Positions 18,068-27,615 of a stretch of DNA of 51,598 bases are shown one piece after another. The notes under the pieces are model-generated. The model searched no databases, was not told the DNA's origin, and saw only the letters and a list, made by a program, of their open reading frames with translations. Positions within the stretch are counted from its first letter, which is position 1, and each line of letters begins with the position of its first letter. The translations under genes and the position numbers were made by a program. Origin of the DNA: an uncultured Marinomonas sp. (GTDB lineage: Bacteria > Pseudomonadota > Gammaproteobacteria > Pseudomonadales > Marinomonadaceae). The stretch spans positions 1-51,598 of the forward strand of contig CALLIL010000024.1 in assembly GCA_938009755.1 (NCBI GenBank), in the 5' to 3' direction.

Positions 18068-20347
18068 TTAGGCTTTAACTTTAACGGTATCGTAAACCAA
18101 TTGCGCGCCCATCGTAGTCGATAAAGCTTGCACAACAGGGTGTGAATTTAAGTACTCAATGGCCACCTGTAACGCTTCTGCGCGCTTACTGGCGGCAAAC
18201 TCTTCTGCGGTAACGCCTTGTGTTTCTTCTACAGTATCAATAATCAAAGGCACTGCGGAATCAAAAAAGTCCCCAAGTGCGCCTTGAATTTGCTCATAAC
18301 GCGCTTGATTCAACATGTGCCCGTATTCTAATGGCACTTGCAAGCGAACGCCCTGATCACTGGCGTCAATCAAGCTGGAATTCATCAGTATATTTTGCAC
18401 TAAGCCTGTCAAAGGCAAGCGCGGCGCCACCAGCCACCAAAGTTTCATGGTTAATTCGTTGTAGTGATGTATCTCTGGTAACGGCATTCCTAGCGCTGGC
18501 TGAGCGATTGTATCTGGTATTTTTGACAAACGTGAATCAGGCTCGTTTGATTCTTCTGTTTCTACATTGTCGTTTGCATCGATTTCAGATGTGTCGGCAC
18601 CTAACGCTTCAACCAGCTCTGCTGCTGGGTTATAAGGGTCAACCACATCCGCAATGGCGCGTTCTTCGGCCTCTTCATCATCGTCATCGTCGTCTGTTTC
18701 TTGATTGTCTTCTTCAAAAGCGGACTCTGCGATCACAAAGGGTTTGTGCGTTATCTCAGCGTTTTCTGTTTCTTGATCAGTACTTTCTGATTCAAGAGCG
18801 CCTGACTCAGGAACGTCTAATTCTCGCGTTTCTGTTTCTAAAACCTCTGCCGCAGCCGTTTCTGTCATTGGGCTCGGCATTTCGACTACAGGACGATTTT
18901 CTGTCTGAGGGTTGTCTTCAGAAACGTCTGCTTCTTTCTCCGTCGCCTCTGCTGCTTGTTCTTCTGTTGCCTCTTCCCAAGGTGGACGCTCTGAAGACGA
19001 TGCTTTTTCTGTAGACAATGTTTTTTCTGAAGTGTCTATTGGTGCGGCTTCAGAAGGCGTTGCTGGTGAAGACAGTGTTTCTTCTGCTTCTACACGCTTT
19101 ACTGTGCTTAAAGCATCTTTATCTTCTAATGTAGTAGATTCTACTTCACCAGATTGCTCAGTTTTTTTTTCCGCGTCATTCCCAGCTGGAATATAAGATT
19201 CTGCCGGTACGGATTCTGCTTGCACAACTGGAGGCGCGTCGTTGCTGACCATCATTGGCGGCGCTGGACGGAATGCGATTAATCTAAGAATCAGCATTTC
19301 AAAGCCCGCTCGAACCGAGTGCGCTAAAGGCAAATCACGACGGCCAATCAACAAACTCTGATACATCACTTGGATTTCTTCTGAGCTCACATTGGCAGCG
19401 ATGGCTTTGATTCGATCCAAATCCCCAAGCTGATCCGCCAACGCGCCCGGCACCTGTTGCTCAATCGCGACGCGATGCAAGCTTTCCAATAAGCTGCCAC
19501 AAATGGCACTAAAATCTGGCTGATAATCGGCGAGCTGTTCAATACGAGACAAAACTTGCGCGGCGTTTTTCGAGGCGATGCTTTCCAACAAATCCAATAT
19601 TTGAGACTGATTCACCAACCCCAACATAGCGGTTACGCCAGACTCCGAAATTGTGCCGTTACCAAATGCAATGGCTTGATCGGTTAAGCTTAAAGCGTCA
19701 CGCATACTGCCGTTGGCAGCTTGGCCAATTTGCCATAAAGCTGGCTGATCAAAGTTGATTTGCTCTGAACCCAACACCGTCTGTAGATAATCGACCACTC
19801 TCTGCGCCGACATATTTTTCAGGTTGAACTGCAAACAACGAGACAAAATCGTCACCGGCAATTTTTGAGGGTCTGTCGTCGCCAATAAAAATTTGACGTG
19901 CTCTGGTGGTTCTTCAAGGGTTTTTAGCAAGGCATTAAAAGAGTGAGTCGACAACATGTGCACTTCGTCTATCAGATAGACTTTGAAACGGCCACGAGTT
20001 GGCGCATATTGCACGTTTTCTAAAAGCTCACGTGTGTCTTCTACTTTGGTACGAGAAGCGGCATCGACTTCAATTAAGTCAATAAAGCGGCCTTCTGCAA
20101 TTTCGCGACAGCTGTCACAAGTGCCACAAGGTTCAGGAGAAATTCCGTTGGTTTCACAGTTTAAGCATTTGGCAAAAATACGCGCGATGGTGGTTTTACC
20201 GACACCACGTGTTCCTGTAAACAAATAGGCGTGATGCAAACGTTGTTGACGTAATGCGTTAACCAATGCTTGAAGAACGTGATCTTGCCCCGCCATTTCA
20301 AGAAAGGTTTGCGGGCGCCATTTTCGTGCTAAAACTTGATAACTCAT
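18068..20347 (-). CDS. dnaX: DNA polymerase III subunits tau/gamma
   Basis: Clamp-loader subunit of the replicase. The AAA+ part has Walker A GTRGVGKT at about 45-52, a zinc module CGTCDSC, DEVHML and the sensor region LLATTDPQ. Domain III follows to about residue 370. After a Glu/Asp-rich linker (about 380-610) comes the tau-specific C-terminus that binds DnaB and the polymerase. Total 759 aa, longer than E. coli tau because of the linker. A run of nine A at codons 393-396 offers a slip site for the short gamma form (see separate entry). It is the first gene of the operon with ybaB and recR. Confidence 0.96.
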   Translation of the reverse strand: MSYQVLARKWRPQTFLEMAGQDHVLQALVNALRQQRLHHAYLFTGTRGVGKTTIARIFAKCLNCETNGISPEPCGTCDSCREIAEGRFIDLIEVDAASRTKVEDTRELLENVQYAPTRGRFKVYLIDEVHMLSTHSFNALLKTLEEPPEHVKFLLATTDPQKLPVTILSRCLQFNLKNMSAQRVVDYLQTVLGSEQINFDQPALWQIGQAANGSMRDALSLTDQAIAFGNGTISESGVTAMLGLVNQSQILDLLESIASKNAAQVLSRIEQLADYQPDFSAICGSLLESLHRVAIEQQVPGALADQLGDLDRIKAIAANVSSEEIQVMYQSLLIGRRDLPLAHSVRAGFEMLILRLIAFRPAPPMMVSNDAPPVVQAESVPAESYIPAGNDAEKKTEQSGEVESTTLEDKDALSTVKRVEAEETLSSPATPSEAAPIDTSEKTLSTEKASSSERPPWEEATEEQAAEATEKEADVSEDNPQTENRPVVEMPSPMTETAAAEVLETETRELDVPESGALESESTDQETENAEITHKPFVIAESAFEEDNQETDDDDDDEEAEERAIADVVDPYNPAAELVEALGADTSEIDANDNVETEESNEPDSRLSKIPDTIAQPALGMPLPEIHHYNELTMKLWWLVAPRLPLTGLVQNILMNSSLIDASDQGVRLQVPLEYGHMLNQARYEQIQGALGDFFDSAVPLIIDTVEETQGVTAEEFAASKRAEALQVAIEYLNSHPVVQALSTTMGAQLVYDTVKVKA
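19158..19171 (-). promoter_or_regulatory. dnaX slippery A9 run with immediate -1 stop (gamma form)
   Basis: Codons GAA AAA AAA ACT (E393-T396) contain nine consecutive A. A -1 shift after K395 reads AAC then TGA, giving a 396-residue product that ends directly after the linker start. The +1 frame also stops (TAG) within seven codons. This mimics the tau/gamma arrangement, either by translational frameshifting as in E. coli or by transcriptional slippage as in Thermus, whose dnaX also has an A9 run. A weak stem (AGTAG/CTACT) lies a short distance downstream. Confidence 0.7.
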
Positions 20348-20442
20348 GATGAATACTGGCTACTAAAAAGCGATTTTTCAATTGTACGGTAGTCCGAACA
20401 ATTTCGAAACCATTCTTAGCCTAATGAAGACGTTAGAAGAAA

Positions 20443-20475
20443 AAGGTTTTGTTTTATTCGATAAAACAAAACCTT
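20443..20475 (-). terminator. Terminator after trhO
   Basis: AAGGTTTTGTTTTAT and its exact complement form a 15-pair stem with a three-base loop, followed on the minus strand by a T-rich tract. It separates trhO from dnaX, so dnaX must have its own promoter in the remaining 95 bases. Confidence 0.85.
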
Positions 20476-20488
20476 ATGGCATTATCCT

Positions 20489-21478
20489 TTACTTGGCTTC
20501 ACGTATTTTACGTTGACGCTCTCTTTCTTGTATTTTCTCTTGACGATGCTTCATAACAGCGTCCGATACTTCCGCACCAATATGCTCTTCGCCACGAGAA
20601 CGAGCAAGCTGAACTTGACGTTCACGTTCAATAAAACGTTGGCGCTGCTCGTCAGTAAATTTGTCTGCACAGTGCACACAACTAACGCCTTGGATATAAC
20701 GTTCGTCTTGCTTCTCTTCTTCGGTAATTGGCATACGACAAGCGTGACATTGATCGTACTCACCTTTTTCAAGGTCGTGATTCACCGACACGCGATTATC
20801 AAATACGAAACATTCGCCTTCCCACATAGTCTCTTCTTTTGGCACTTCTTCTAAGTACTTCAAGATACCGCCTTCGAGGTGATACACCTCTTCAAAGCCT
20901 TGCTCTAGCATGTAAGCAGTGGATTTTTCACAACGAATGCCGCCGGTACAAAACATCGCCACTTTCTTTTGTTTCTGTGGGTTCATGTTTTCTTTCACGT
21001 ACTCTGGAAATTCACGGAAAGTATCTGTTTTTGGGTTGATGGCATTTTTAAATGTGCCGATTTGCACTTCATAATCATTGCGCGTATCGACCAATACAAC
21101 GTCTGGGTCTGAAATTAACGCATTCCATTCGCTTGGCTTAACGTACGATCCCACCACGCGTTTCGGGTCGATGCCTTCCACACCCATGGTGACGATTTCT
21201 TTTTTTAGTTTTACTTTGGTGCGATAGAAAGGCATTTCATCGTCGTAAGATTCTTTACTGACGATATTGTCCAAACCCGGTTGTTGGTCTAACCACGACA
21301 ACATAGCGTCGATGCCTTCACGAGAACCGGCAACAGTTCCATTAATGCCTTCACTGGCAAGCAATAATGTTCCACGAATTTGGTTGTCTTCTAAGGTTTT
21401 TTGAAGTGGCTCACGGATGGATTCAAAGTGAGGAAGTTCAACAAATTTATACAGGGCACACACAACGATTTTTGACAT
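20489..21478 (-). CDS. trhO: tRNA uridine(34) hydroxylase TrhO
   Basis: Rhodanese-domain oxygenase (YceA/TrhO) that makes 5-hydroxyuridine at wobble position 34 of tRNA using oxygen. It has the acylphosphatase-like N-terminal domain ([10 protein letters not shown]), then a rhodanese domain with catalytic Cys177 in [14 protein letters not shown]-terminal zinc-type cysteine region follows (CHACRMP..CVHC) with a basic tail. At 329 aa it is full length. A strong GGAG lies before the ATG. It is monocistronic, ending in a hairpin. Confidence 0.93.
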   Translation of the reverse strand: MSKIVVCALYKFVELPHFESIREPLQKTLEDNQIRGTLLLASEGINGTVAGSREGIDAMLSWLDQQPGLDNIVSKESYDDEMPFYRTKVKLKKEIVTMGVEGIDPKRVVGSYVKPSEWNALISDPDVVLVDTRNDYEVQIGTFKNAINPKTDTFREFPEYVKENMNPQKQKKVAMFCTGGIRCEKSTAYMLEQGFEEVYHLEGGILKYLEEVPKEETMWEGECFVFDNRVSVNHDLEKGEYDQCHACRMPITEEEKQDERYIQGVSCVHCADKFTDEQRQRFIERERQVQLARSRGEEHIGAEVSDAVMKHRQEKIQERERQRKIREAK

Positions 21479-21590
21479 TTCTATCTCCTATGCGATCTGG
21501 AACGTAAAACCAGAGCAATTAAACAAGGCGCGCATTATAGAGAGTTATCACGTATTTTTCGAGCCTTTCAGCGAAAGAAATATAGGCGCT

Positions 21591-22277
21591 TTATTGGTCA
21601 GGATCGAGCGACTTCCCTGTTGTGTTATTGACGCGGAACCAGCCTGCAATGCTGTAACGTGTTTTGTGAGACAAGCGAACTTCATGATAAAAACATTCGC
21701 TTAAAAAGATCGCCAAGCGGCCTTTTTTTGGCAAGAATCGCCCAAGCTCTTGGTCAGGGTTATGTTCGTCGTAAATCACTAGCTCGCCACCGTCGTTTTC
21801 TTCCCATTCTTCGTTCAAATAGAACACGGTTGAGAGCACACGATTACTTTTGCCTTTAAACGCATCCACGTGCTTTTCATAAAATGCGCCTTTGTCGTAT
21901 CGCGCAAAGTGAGCTTCATAATCAAACAAACCTAAATACAGTCGACGATTCAATTCCGTTCGTAAGCTTTCCATTACCTCTAGAAAATCACCTCGCACGC
22001 CAGTATCGGGATCAATCCATTGAATATAATCTCGACGTGCGTTTAAGGCGATTTGATGATCTTTTTGACGCCCAACGCCCGCCTGTAACATGTTATCTGT
22101 TTCAATCACTAACGCTTCTTCAATAAGCGCTTGTGTAAATGCCTCTGAAAAGAAATCATCTAATACACTCCAGCCTTTCGTTTGCAAATCCTGTAGGACT
22201 TGAGCAAAAGACGTATCATGATCAAAAGCGGTCACATCAAAGATAGAAGGTTCGCAAGATAAAGTATCGGTAGACAT
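21591..22277 (-). CDS. 2OG-Fe(II) oxygenase family protein
   Basis: Prolyl 4-hydroxylase-like 2-oxoglutarate/Fe(II) dioxygenase, 228 aa. The iron triad is visible as H and D in EKHVDAFKG and the distal H in ECFYHEVRLSHKTRYSIAGWFR, where the Arg would hold 2-oxoglutarate. The stretch VLSTVFYLNEEWEENDGGELVIY is typical of the core barrel. No signal peptide is present. The substrate is unknown; relatives hydroxylate proteins. It is divergent from radD. Confidence 0.85.
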   Translation of the reverse strand: MSTDTLSCEPSIFDVTAFDHDTSFAQVLQDLQTKGWSVLDDFFSEAFTQALIEEALVIETDNMLQAGVGRQKDHQIALNARRDYIQWIDPDTGVRGDFLEVMESLRTELNRRLYLGLFDYEAHFARYDKGAFYEKHVDAFKGKSNRVLSTVFYLNEEWEENDGGELVIYDEHNPDQELGRFLPKKGRLAIFLSECFYHEVRLSHKTRYSIAGWFRVNNTTGKSLDPDQ

Positions 22278-22373
22278 CTCGATTATTCACAGTAAAAAGG
22301 CAAAATCACCTTGCTCAATATGATACTGTAGCCTCTTGTTGAACACACCACTATTCATGATTATTCGTCTTTT

Positions 22374-24131
22374 ATGAGCCAAACATTTCAATTACGCGAT
22401 TACCAAGTTCAAGCAGTGGATTCCGCTCTCGCGCATTTTCGTCATAGCGATGACCCTGCTGTGATTGTATTGCCAACAGGCGCAGGCAAAAGTTTGGTGA
22501 TTGCAGAACTGAGTCGATTAGCAAAAGGTCGTGTTATTTGTCTTGCTCACGTCAAAGAGTTAGTTGAACAAAATCACGCGAAGTTTTTAGCCACAGGTTC
22601 TCATGCAGGGATTTTTTCTGCGGGTTTGAATCAAAAAGAAAACGCCGCCAAAACCACTTTTGCCAGCATTCAATCTTTATCAGCGAATCTAGACGACTTT
22701 CAGGAACCTGCCAGCTTAATCATCGTCGATGAATGCCATCGCGTGGGAATGGAAGACTCTAGTCAATACAACAAAACCTTAGAACATTTTCGAGCGCTCA
22801 ATCCAAAAGTAAAAATTCTAGGTTTAACCGCAACCCCTTATCGACTGGGAAGCGGTTGGATTTATCACCATCATTATCATGGTTACACGCGCACTTGTCC
22901 TACGTCGTTTTTCAAGAAATGTATTTTTGAATTACCACTGCAACACATGGTAAAAAATGGCTATTTAACGCCGCCCATTCATTATGATGCAGCAATTGCT
23001 CATTATGATTTTAGCTTATTAACCGAAAGCTTGGATGGCGAACAAAACACCGACGACATTGCTTTAAACGAGTTGATCCATAAACACCCTCGCGTGACCA
23101 AAGCCGTGACCGAGCAAATTGTGCAATTGAGCCAAGACCGACAAGGCGTGATGATATTTGCCGCAACGATAGATCACGCCAAAGAAATCGCTGACTACTT
23201 ACCTGAAGAACAAACCGCTTTGATCACAGGAAAAACCAAGATAAAACAACGGGACGCCTTGATCGACGCATTTAAAGCGAAAGAGATTAAATATCTGGTG
23301 AACGTGTCGGTATTAACAACAGGCTTTGATGCGCCTCATGTGGATGTGATCGCGATTCTGCGCCCGACTCAATCCATAAGCTTGTTTCAGCAAATTGTGG
23401 GCCGAGGTTTGCGCTTAAGCCCAGGCAAAAAAGATTGCTTAGTCTTAGACTACACAAACAATGGCTACAATATTTTTCAGCCTGAAATAGGCGAAAAGAA
23501 ACCCACTCAAGATTCCGTTGCCGTGCAAATTCATTGCCCTGAATGTGACTTTGCCAATACCTTTTGGGGAAGACAAGATTCAGAAGGCAACGTGTTAGAG
23601 CACTTTGGTCGACGATGTCATGGCTTGATTGACACGCCTGATGGCGAAGCGCAATGCTCTTATCGCTTTCGCTTTAAACGCTGCCCTCATTGTAATGAAG
23701 AAAACGACATTGCCGCCAGACAGTGCCAGCATTGTGATGAAAAGTTAATTGATCCAGACGATTTATTGAGAAACGCACTCAACCTAAAAAACAACAAGGT
23801 TTTGCGCTGTGCAGACATTACGGCGGATATTTTGTGGAAAGAGAAAAGCTTAAAAATCACCTATCATGATGAAGATGGCGTGACGCTAACGGAAACCTTC
23901 AAGTTCAATTATAAAAAAGCAAGACAAGCCTTCAATGACACTTTTGGTAGACGAGTGGCAAATGCCAGTCAATCTTTGACGTTTGACACATTGGAAGAAG
24001 TAGAAAAGTTTTTACCTTATTTGCCTTCTCCCGATTTCGTTATTGCCAAAAAACAAAAGCAACACTGGCAAGTCACCGAGCGCCTCTTTGATTATCAAGG
24101 TCCTTATCGAAAAGCCAATGCATTAAACTGA
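22374..24131 (+). CDS. radD: DNA repair helicase-like ATPase RadD
   Basis: RadD (YejH), a superfamily 2 ATPase that interacts with SSB and aids repair of double-strand breaks and branched DNA. Walker A LPTGAGKS is at about 35-42, followed by DECHRVG. LTATPYRLG and the C-terminal helicase motif QQIVGRGLRLSPGK come next. The zinc-finger region (CPECDF, CPHCNEENDIAARQCQHC) is characteristic of RadD and distinguishes it from generic type III restriction helicases. Length 585 aa equals E. coli RadD. Confidence 0.93.
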   Translation: MSQTFQLRDYQVQAVDSALAHFRHSDDPAVIVLPTGAGKSLVIAELSRLAKGRVICLAHVKELVEQNHAKFLATGSHAGIFSAGLNQKENAAKTTFASIQSLSANLDDFQEPASLIIVDECHRVGMEDSSQYNKTLEHFRALNPKVKILGLTATPYRLGSGWIYHHHYHGYTRTCPTSFFKKCIFELPLQHMVKNGYLTPPIHYDAAIAHYDFSLLTESLDGEQNTDDIALNELIHKHPRVTKAVTEQIVQLSQDRQGVMIFAATIDHAKEIADYLPEEQTALITGKTKIKQRDALIDAFKAKEIKYLVNVSVLTTGFDAPHVDVIAILRPTQSISLFQQIVGRGLRLSPGKKDCLVLDYTNNGYNIFQPEIGEKKPTQDSVAVQIHCPECDFANTFWGRQDSEGNVLEHFGRRCHGLIDTPDGEAQCSYRFRFKRCPHCNEENDIAARQCQHCDEKLIDPDDLLRNALNLKNNKVLRCADITADILWKEKSLKITYHDEDGVTLTETFKFNYKKARQAFNDTFGRRVANASQSLTFDTLEEVEKFLPYLPSPDFVIAKKQKQHWQVTERLFDYQGPYRKANALN

Positions 24132-24180
24132 CTTCAAATCCGTTATTGCCCTAACGAAAAAAGGCATCAATCAAACGGTT

Positions 24181-24768
24181 TTATTTTCTATTCTTGACGG
24201 CGTTATTATATGAGGCTTCAAACGGCAGGTTTAGGCGTTTCAGTTCGTTAATAGAATCCTGGCCTAATATGCCTTTTGGTACACTGTTCAATAAAACATA
24301 CCAATAATTAGCGATCATATTTTCAGTAAAAATAGACGTGGCTTTATCGTCCACGCCAGCGTTTTTAAAACGCTTTGACACACCATCAGATATCACTGAC
24401 ATTTGGTCTGTGTGAAAGCCACCATTGGCTAAGCTGTCCAATAGCACTTGACGAGTAAATTCGGCGTATTGATCATAAAACTCAAAGAGCACTTGAGCCA
24501 TTTGCAAAAGGTAATCCACAGGAGAAACGCAAGCAGTCTGAGCTTCTGCGCCAGCACGAAGGGCAATGTCCATTTCATCAAAGAAAATATCTTTTACTAA
24601 TGACAGCTTATCAGGGAAATGCACAAACAAAGTGCCGACAGCGATACCCGCTTGCTCACTCAAATAGCGAGTGCTGGTTGCTTCAATGCCTTGTGTTAAA
24701 AAGACCTCTTTGGCTATGGATTTAATTTTTGAGCGTGTATTCGCTTTTTGCTGCTGACGAAGACTCAC
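24181..24768 (-). CDS. TetR-family transcriptional regulator
   Basis: TetR-type repressor with the usual N-terminal helix-turn-helix (IEATSTRYLSEQAGIAVGTLFVHFPDK) and a variable ligand-binding C-terminal domain. The track begins at 24834, but the preceding basic residues are atypical; the GTG at 24768 follows AGGG at good spacing and gives the family-like start MSLRQQQKANTRSKI. Its target is unknown. The neighbouring DUF1499 gene, 13 bases upstream of the longer start, may be co-regulated. Confidence 0.85.
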   Translation of the reverse strand: MSLRQQQKANTRSKIKSIAKEVFLTQGIEATSTRYLSEQAGIAVGTLFVHFPDKLSLVKDIFFDEMDIALRAGAEAQTACVSPVDYLLQMAQVLFEFYDQYAEFTRQVLLDSLANGGFHTDQMSVISDGVSKRFKNAGVDDKATSIFTENMIANYWYVLLNSVPKGILGQDSINELKRLNLPFEASYNNAVKNRK

Positions 24769-24846
24769 TTGAACAACCCTCTTAATTGCGTATCTGAATG
24801 TAAGTTTAGAGAGTCTAGCCTGTCTTATTTTCAATGACGAGAGGAA

Positions 24847-25611
24847 TTATCGAATGGAAGCCATATTTGGCATTGGTGATGCAGTTAGGCGAGCGGATAA
24901 ATCCTTCATAAAAGACAACACTCGATCGGCGTTAACGCCATAATCACCATTACCTACTCTCGAGCTGGATCGCATATCAATACGAATATCACCATTGCCC
25001 ATTTCAGATAGACGAATTACAACATCATCGCGAAAGCCAAATATTGGCGTGCGAGCCGTCGCTTCAACCACACCGCCTTGAATATAATTGGAAACTACTT
25101 CCCAATTACGTTCCGAGATTAACTTCATGACTTCTAAATGGATAACTTGCTGGTCTTTATTTGAAAATACAGGCTTTAATTCACTGTAATATTTTTTTTG
25201 CAGTTCAATAAAGCTGTAATCATAACCTACTGGGTTTTCACTGGATTTTCGAGTGAAGCCAACATTCATATAAACAGGTGGTGCACTAAGATCCGTTGTC
25301 ACATCATTTATATTAGGTAATTCCGACTTTTTAATATAAAAAACAATCCACATAGTGCTATAAACAAGAGACACAGTCAGTACTAATATAAAGAAACGCT
25401 GACTGACAATATTACTTTCTTTTCGACATATAAAAAGAGAAACAATTGCACACAAAGATAAAACTAACGAGGCAAATACGCTTTGGCGTACCATTGAAAA
25501 ACCTGTAGATGGTTCAAATAAGCCAATTCTAACGCCTGCAATAGAAATAAATGCCATACAACCAACTAACATCAGTAAAACATATAGCACCGGTGAGAAA
25601 TAACGACTCAT
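24847..25611 (-). CDS. DUF1499 membrane protein
   Basis: Three predicted membrane helices in the first 100 residues are followed by a soluble DUF1499 domain (PPVYMNVGFTRKSSENPVGYDY...EATARTPIFGFRDDVVIRL...RVGNGDYGVNADR). The DUF1499 part is well matched by the family's EATA and GxxDDVVIR motifs. The function is unknown. The track start at 25647 would add an odd N-terminus; the ATG at 25611 (MSRYFSPVLY) starts directly with the first membrane helix. It precedes the TetR gene on the same strand. Confidence 0.82.
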   Translation of the reverse strand: MSRYFSPVLYVLLMLVGCMAFISIAGVRIGLFEPSTGFSMVRQSVFASLVLSLCAIVSLFICRKESNIVSQRFFILVLTVSLVYSTMWIVFYIKKSELPNINDVTTDLSAPPVYMNVGFTRKSSENPVGYDYSFIELQKKYYSELKPVFSNKDQQVIHLEVMKLISERNWEVVSNYIQGGVVEATARTPIFGFRDDVVIRLSEMGNGDIRIDMRSSSRVGNGDYGVNADRVLSFMKDLSARLTASPMPNMASIR

Positions 25612-25872
25612 AAATAACTCGTAGAACCAAAAGAATATGTAACACAATATAGAGAGTTACCGAGAACGAACAGACGCAAATTGGATGTTTTACTTCATTC
25701 CTTTGTATTTGCATATTTTTTGTCAAGATCCCCCTCAAAGCCTGAGAAAAAAGCATAAAGATTGACACCTAGACATTTGATTTCAAACCCTGATAATAAT
25801 CCCATTTCGTCTATAAACGAACATCACACTTACCTGTCAACCTTTGATCTATTCTCTAAAGAGCGCTTTTAC

Positions 25873-26601
25873 ATGATGACACTCTCGCCTAAAAAACATT
25901 GCGTTGATTTATTACGAGAAGAGTGCAGAAAAAGCGCCATGCGACCTTTTAAAGCCAGAGGCTCTAACGCTGTACGTTGCCCTCATTGCATGATGGCGGC
26001 ATTTGCTTGCTTTTGCCATTTAAGAAAAAGCATGCCCTCTCCTATTGAATTTATTTTATTATTTCATCGCGACGAAATACATAAACCAACAAACAGCGGT
26101 AGATTAATCGCCGATGTCTTTACTAACGATACTTATGCGTATTTGTGGAGCAGAACAGAACCTTCTGATGCATTATTAACAAAGTTAGAATCAGTAAAAG
26201 ATAACTGCACGATATTGTTTCCTCACACTGACACGGCACAAACTCAAGGCCGAGAACAAAGACCCAGCGCCTTCCAAGACAGTTTTGGTGAGACGTGTAA
26301 TAACAAAAAGCACACTTTTATTATTTTGGACGGTACATGGAAGCAGGCAAGCAAAATGTTCCATCAAAGCGAGTGGTTAAAAAACATCCCTCACTTCGAA
26401 ATTAACAGTGAAGCACAACGTTCTTTTTTGGTTCGCCATGCAGGCCATCAAATGCAATTTGCAACAGCGGAGGTATCTGCCATGCTCTTGGAAGCATTAG
26501 GCTATTCTCAGCAAAGCCAATGCCTTTTTGATTACTATCAAACGTTTAACCAGCATTGCCTTGCCAGCCGTAAGCGAGGAAATGAACAGCAGGTTTTGTA
26601 A
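25873..26601 (+). CDS. DTW domain protein, tRNA aminocarboxypropyltransferase-like
   Basis: DTW-domain family, whose characterised members (TapT/TuaA) add the aminocarboxypropyl group of SAM to tRNA uridine to give acp3U. Seen here: an N-terminal zinc-binding set CPHCMMAAFACFC, FLLFHRDEIHKPTNSGRL, and the DxTW motif as ILDGTWKQASKM. The track starts at a TTG (25762); the ATG pair at 25873/25876 is more plausible because the upstream extension is unrelated to the family. It is convergent with the DUF2947 gene, 29 bases away. Confidence 0.85.
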   Translation: MMTLSPKKHCVDLLREECRKSAMRPFKARGSNAVRCPHCMMAAFACFCHLRKSMPSPIEFILLFHRDEIHKPTNSGRLIADVFTNDTYAYLWSRTEPSDALLTKLESVKDNCTILFPHTDTAQTQGREQRPSAFQDSFGETCNNKKHTFIILDGTWKQASKMFHQSEWLKNIPHFEINSEAQRSFLVRHAGHQMQFATAEVSAMLLEALGYSQQSQCLFDYYQTFNQHCLASRKRGNEQQVL

Positions 26602-26630
26602 AACAACAAGCTCTGCCCCAAAAATAGACA

Positions 26631-27107
26631 CTACCTTAGTAACAAATTTGCCCAGCCATTTGAGTGAAATTGAACCGCTTGCTTTTTCTTCTTGCCGACC
26701 AAAACGGGCCCATTATCTAGGAATAAAAAGGCTTTCCAGGTACGTTGAAAAACGCCCCATTTGACTTCAAATATGACTTCATTGTGACAGCAGAAATACA
26801 CGGTTGTATCATCGCCCCAAGATGAAAAATGCGCCAACAGCGTTTCTGGTAATAAAGAACTTTGGCTGTCCCACACTTTCTCCCAGTGCACTTTCCCACT
26901 CGCCACCTGTGCAGTTTCTGCTTTCAACCAATCTCGATCAGTAAAGTGATCTGGGTGTATTTGTTCATCACTGATGTAGTCGCGCCAAATTTGCGCTGCA
27001 CGCTGCTCTGTTAGAAAAAGGATATTGTCCAAGTCTTGTGGATCCACTTTTGGGTCATCCCTCTTAAACACCCAACTTTTTGAAAAATTCTCTAACGCTT
27101 GATACAA
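26631..27107 (-). CDS. DUF2947-like protein
   Basis: A 158-residue soluble protein. The beginning (SKSWVFKRDDP) and the stretch LTEQRAAQIWRDYISD resemble a DUF2947 family that I recall from Vibrio and Shewanella. The rest is rich in Trp and beta strands (CCHNEVIFEVKWGVFQRTWKAFLFLDNGP). No signal peptide or catalytic motif is evident, and the function is unknown. It is a stand-alone gene. Confidence 0.65.
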   Translation of the reverse strand: MYQALENFSKSWVFKRDDPKVDPQDLDNILFLTEQRAAQIWRDYISDEQIHPDHFTDRDWLKAETAQVASGKVHWEKVWDSQSSLLPETLLAHFSSWGDDTTVYFCCHNEVIFEVKWGVFQRTWKAFLFLDNGPVLVGKKKKQAVQFHSNGWANLLLR

Positions 27108-27170
27108 GATGACACCCTTTACAGATTTTATTAATGAAAAAAATTAACCTTTACCGTGAAAAAGGATCGT

Positions 27171-27199
27171 TTGTCCGTACGGTTAAGTTTATCTAATAT
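27171..27199 (+). promoter_or_regulatory. Predicted promoter of the 61-aa gene
   Basis: TTGTCC and TAATAT are separated by 17 bases, 54 bases ahead of the ATG at 27253. The spacer holds the palindrome CCGTACGG directly after the -35 element, a possible regulator site. Confidence 0.4.
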
Positions 27200-27252
27200 A
27201 AAAACCGTTGTAACAACACAACATTTTAAACCACTTTAATCAGGAGAATATT

Positions 27253-27438
27253 ATGGACTCTCAAGAGCAATACGAAGCACTATTAACTAAATGGGGTTAC
27301 GTTGATACAACCGCTGCAGATTATGCTCGTCGCCAAAAACGTGCACTTAGAATGAAAGCATTCGTATCTTTCTTCAAAACAACGTTTCTGTCGTTGCAAA
27401 AATCCGGCACTCACTCACTTGGACAAGCCAACGCTTAA
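27253..27438 (+). CDS. Small hypothetical protein (61 aa)
   Basis: I do not recognise this family. The protein starts with an acidic helix (DSQEQYEALLTKWGYVD) and continues with a strongly basic middle (YARRQKRALRMKAFVSFFKTTFLSLQKSG) that could form an amphipathic helix at a membrane or bind nucleic acid. AGGAG lies six bases ahead of the ATG and a plausible promoter is present, so it is probably expressed. It is isolated between two other transcription units. Confidence 0.6.
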   Translation: MDSQEQYEALLTKWGYVDTTAADYARRQKRALRMKAFVSFFKTTFLSLQKSGTHSLGQANA

Positions 27439-27615
27439 TAATCTCAATGCAGCGTGCTTCCGTTGAAAAATTGATACACGTCATCAATCTATTAATAATG
27501 ATACAGTAAATACGGCTTTTACAGGGGAGAAAAATAATAAAACTCCCTCCCTTCCTTTCTTAATGCCTTTCATATTCGTTATTATAAACACTTCATTCAC
27601 AACGAAGTTTGTTTT

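Noticed and set aside
18277-19014. 245-aa plus-strand ORF opposite dnaX
   Set aside because: It mirrors the Glu/Asp-rich tau linker, has a low-complexity Leu/Arg composition typical of antisense reading, and has no ribosome site.
25762-25872. TTG-initiated extension of the DTW protein
   Set aside because: Unrelated to the family and lacks a ribosome site.
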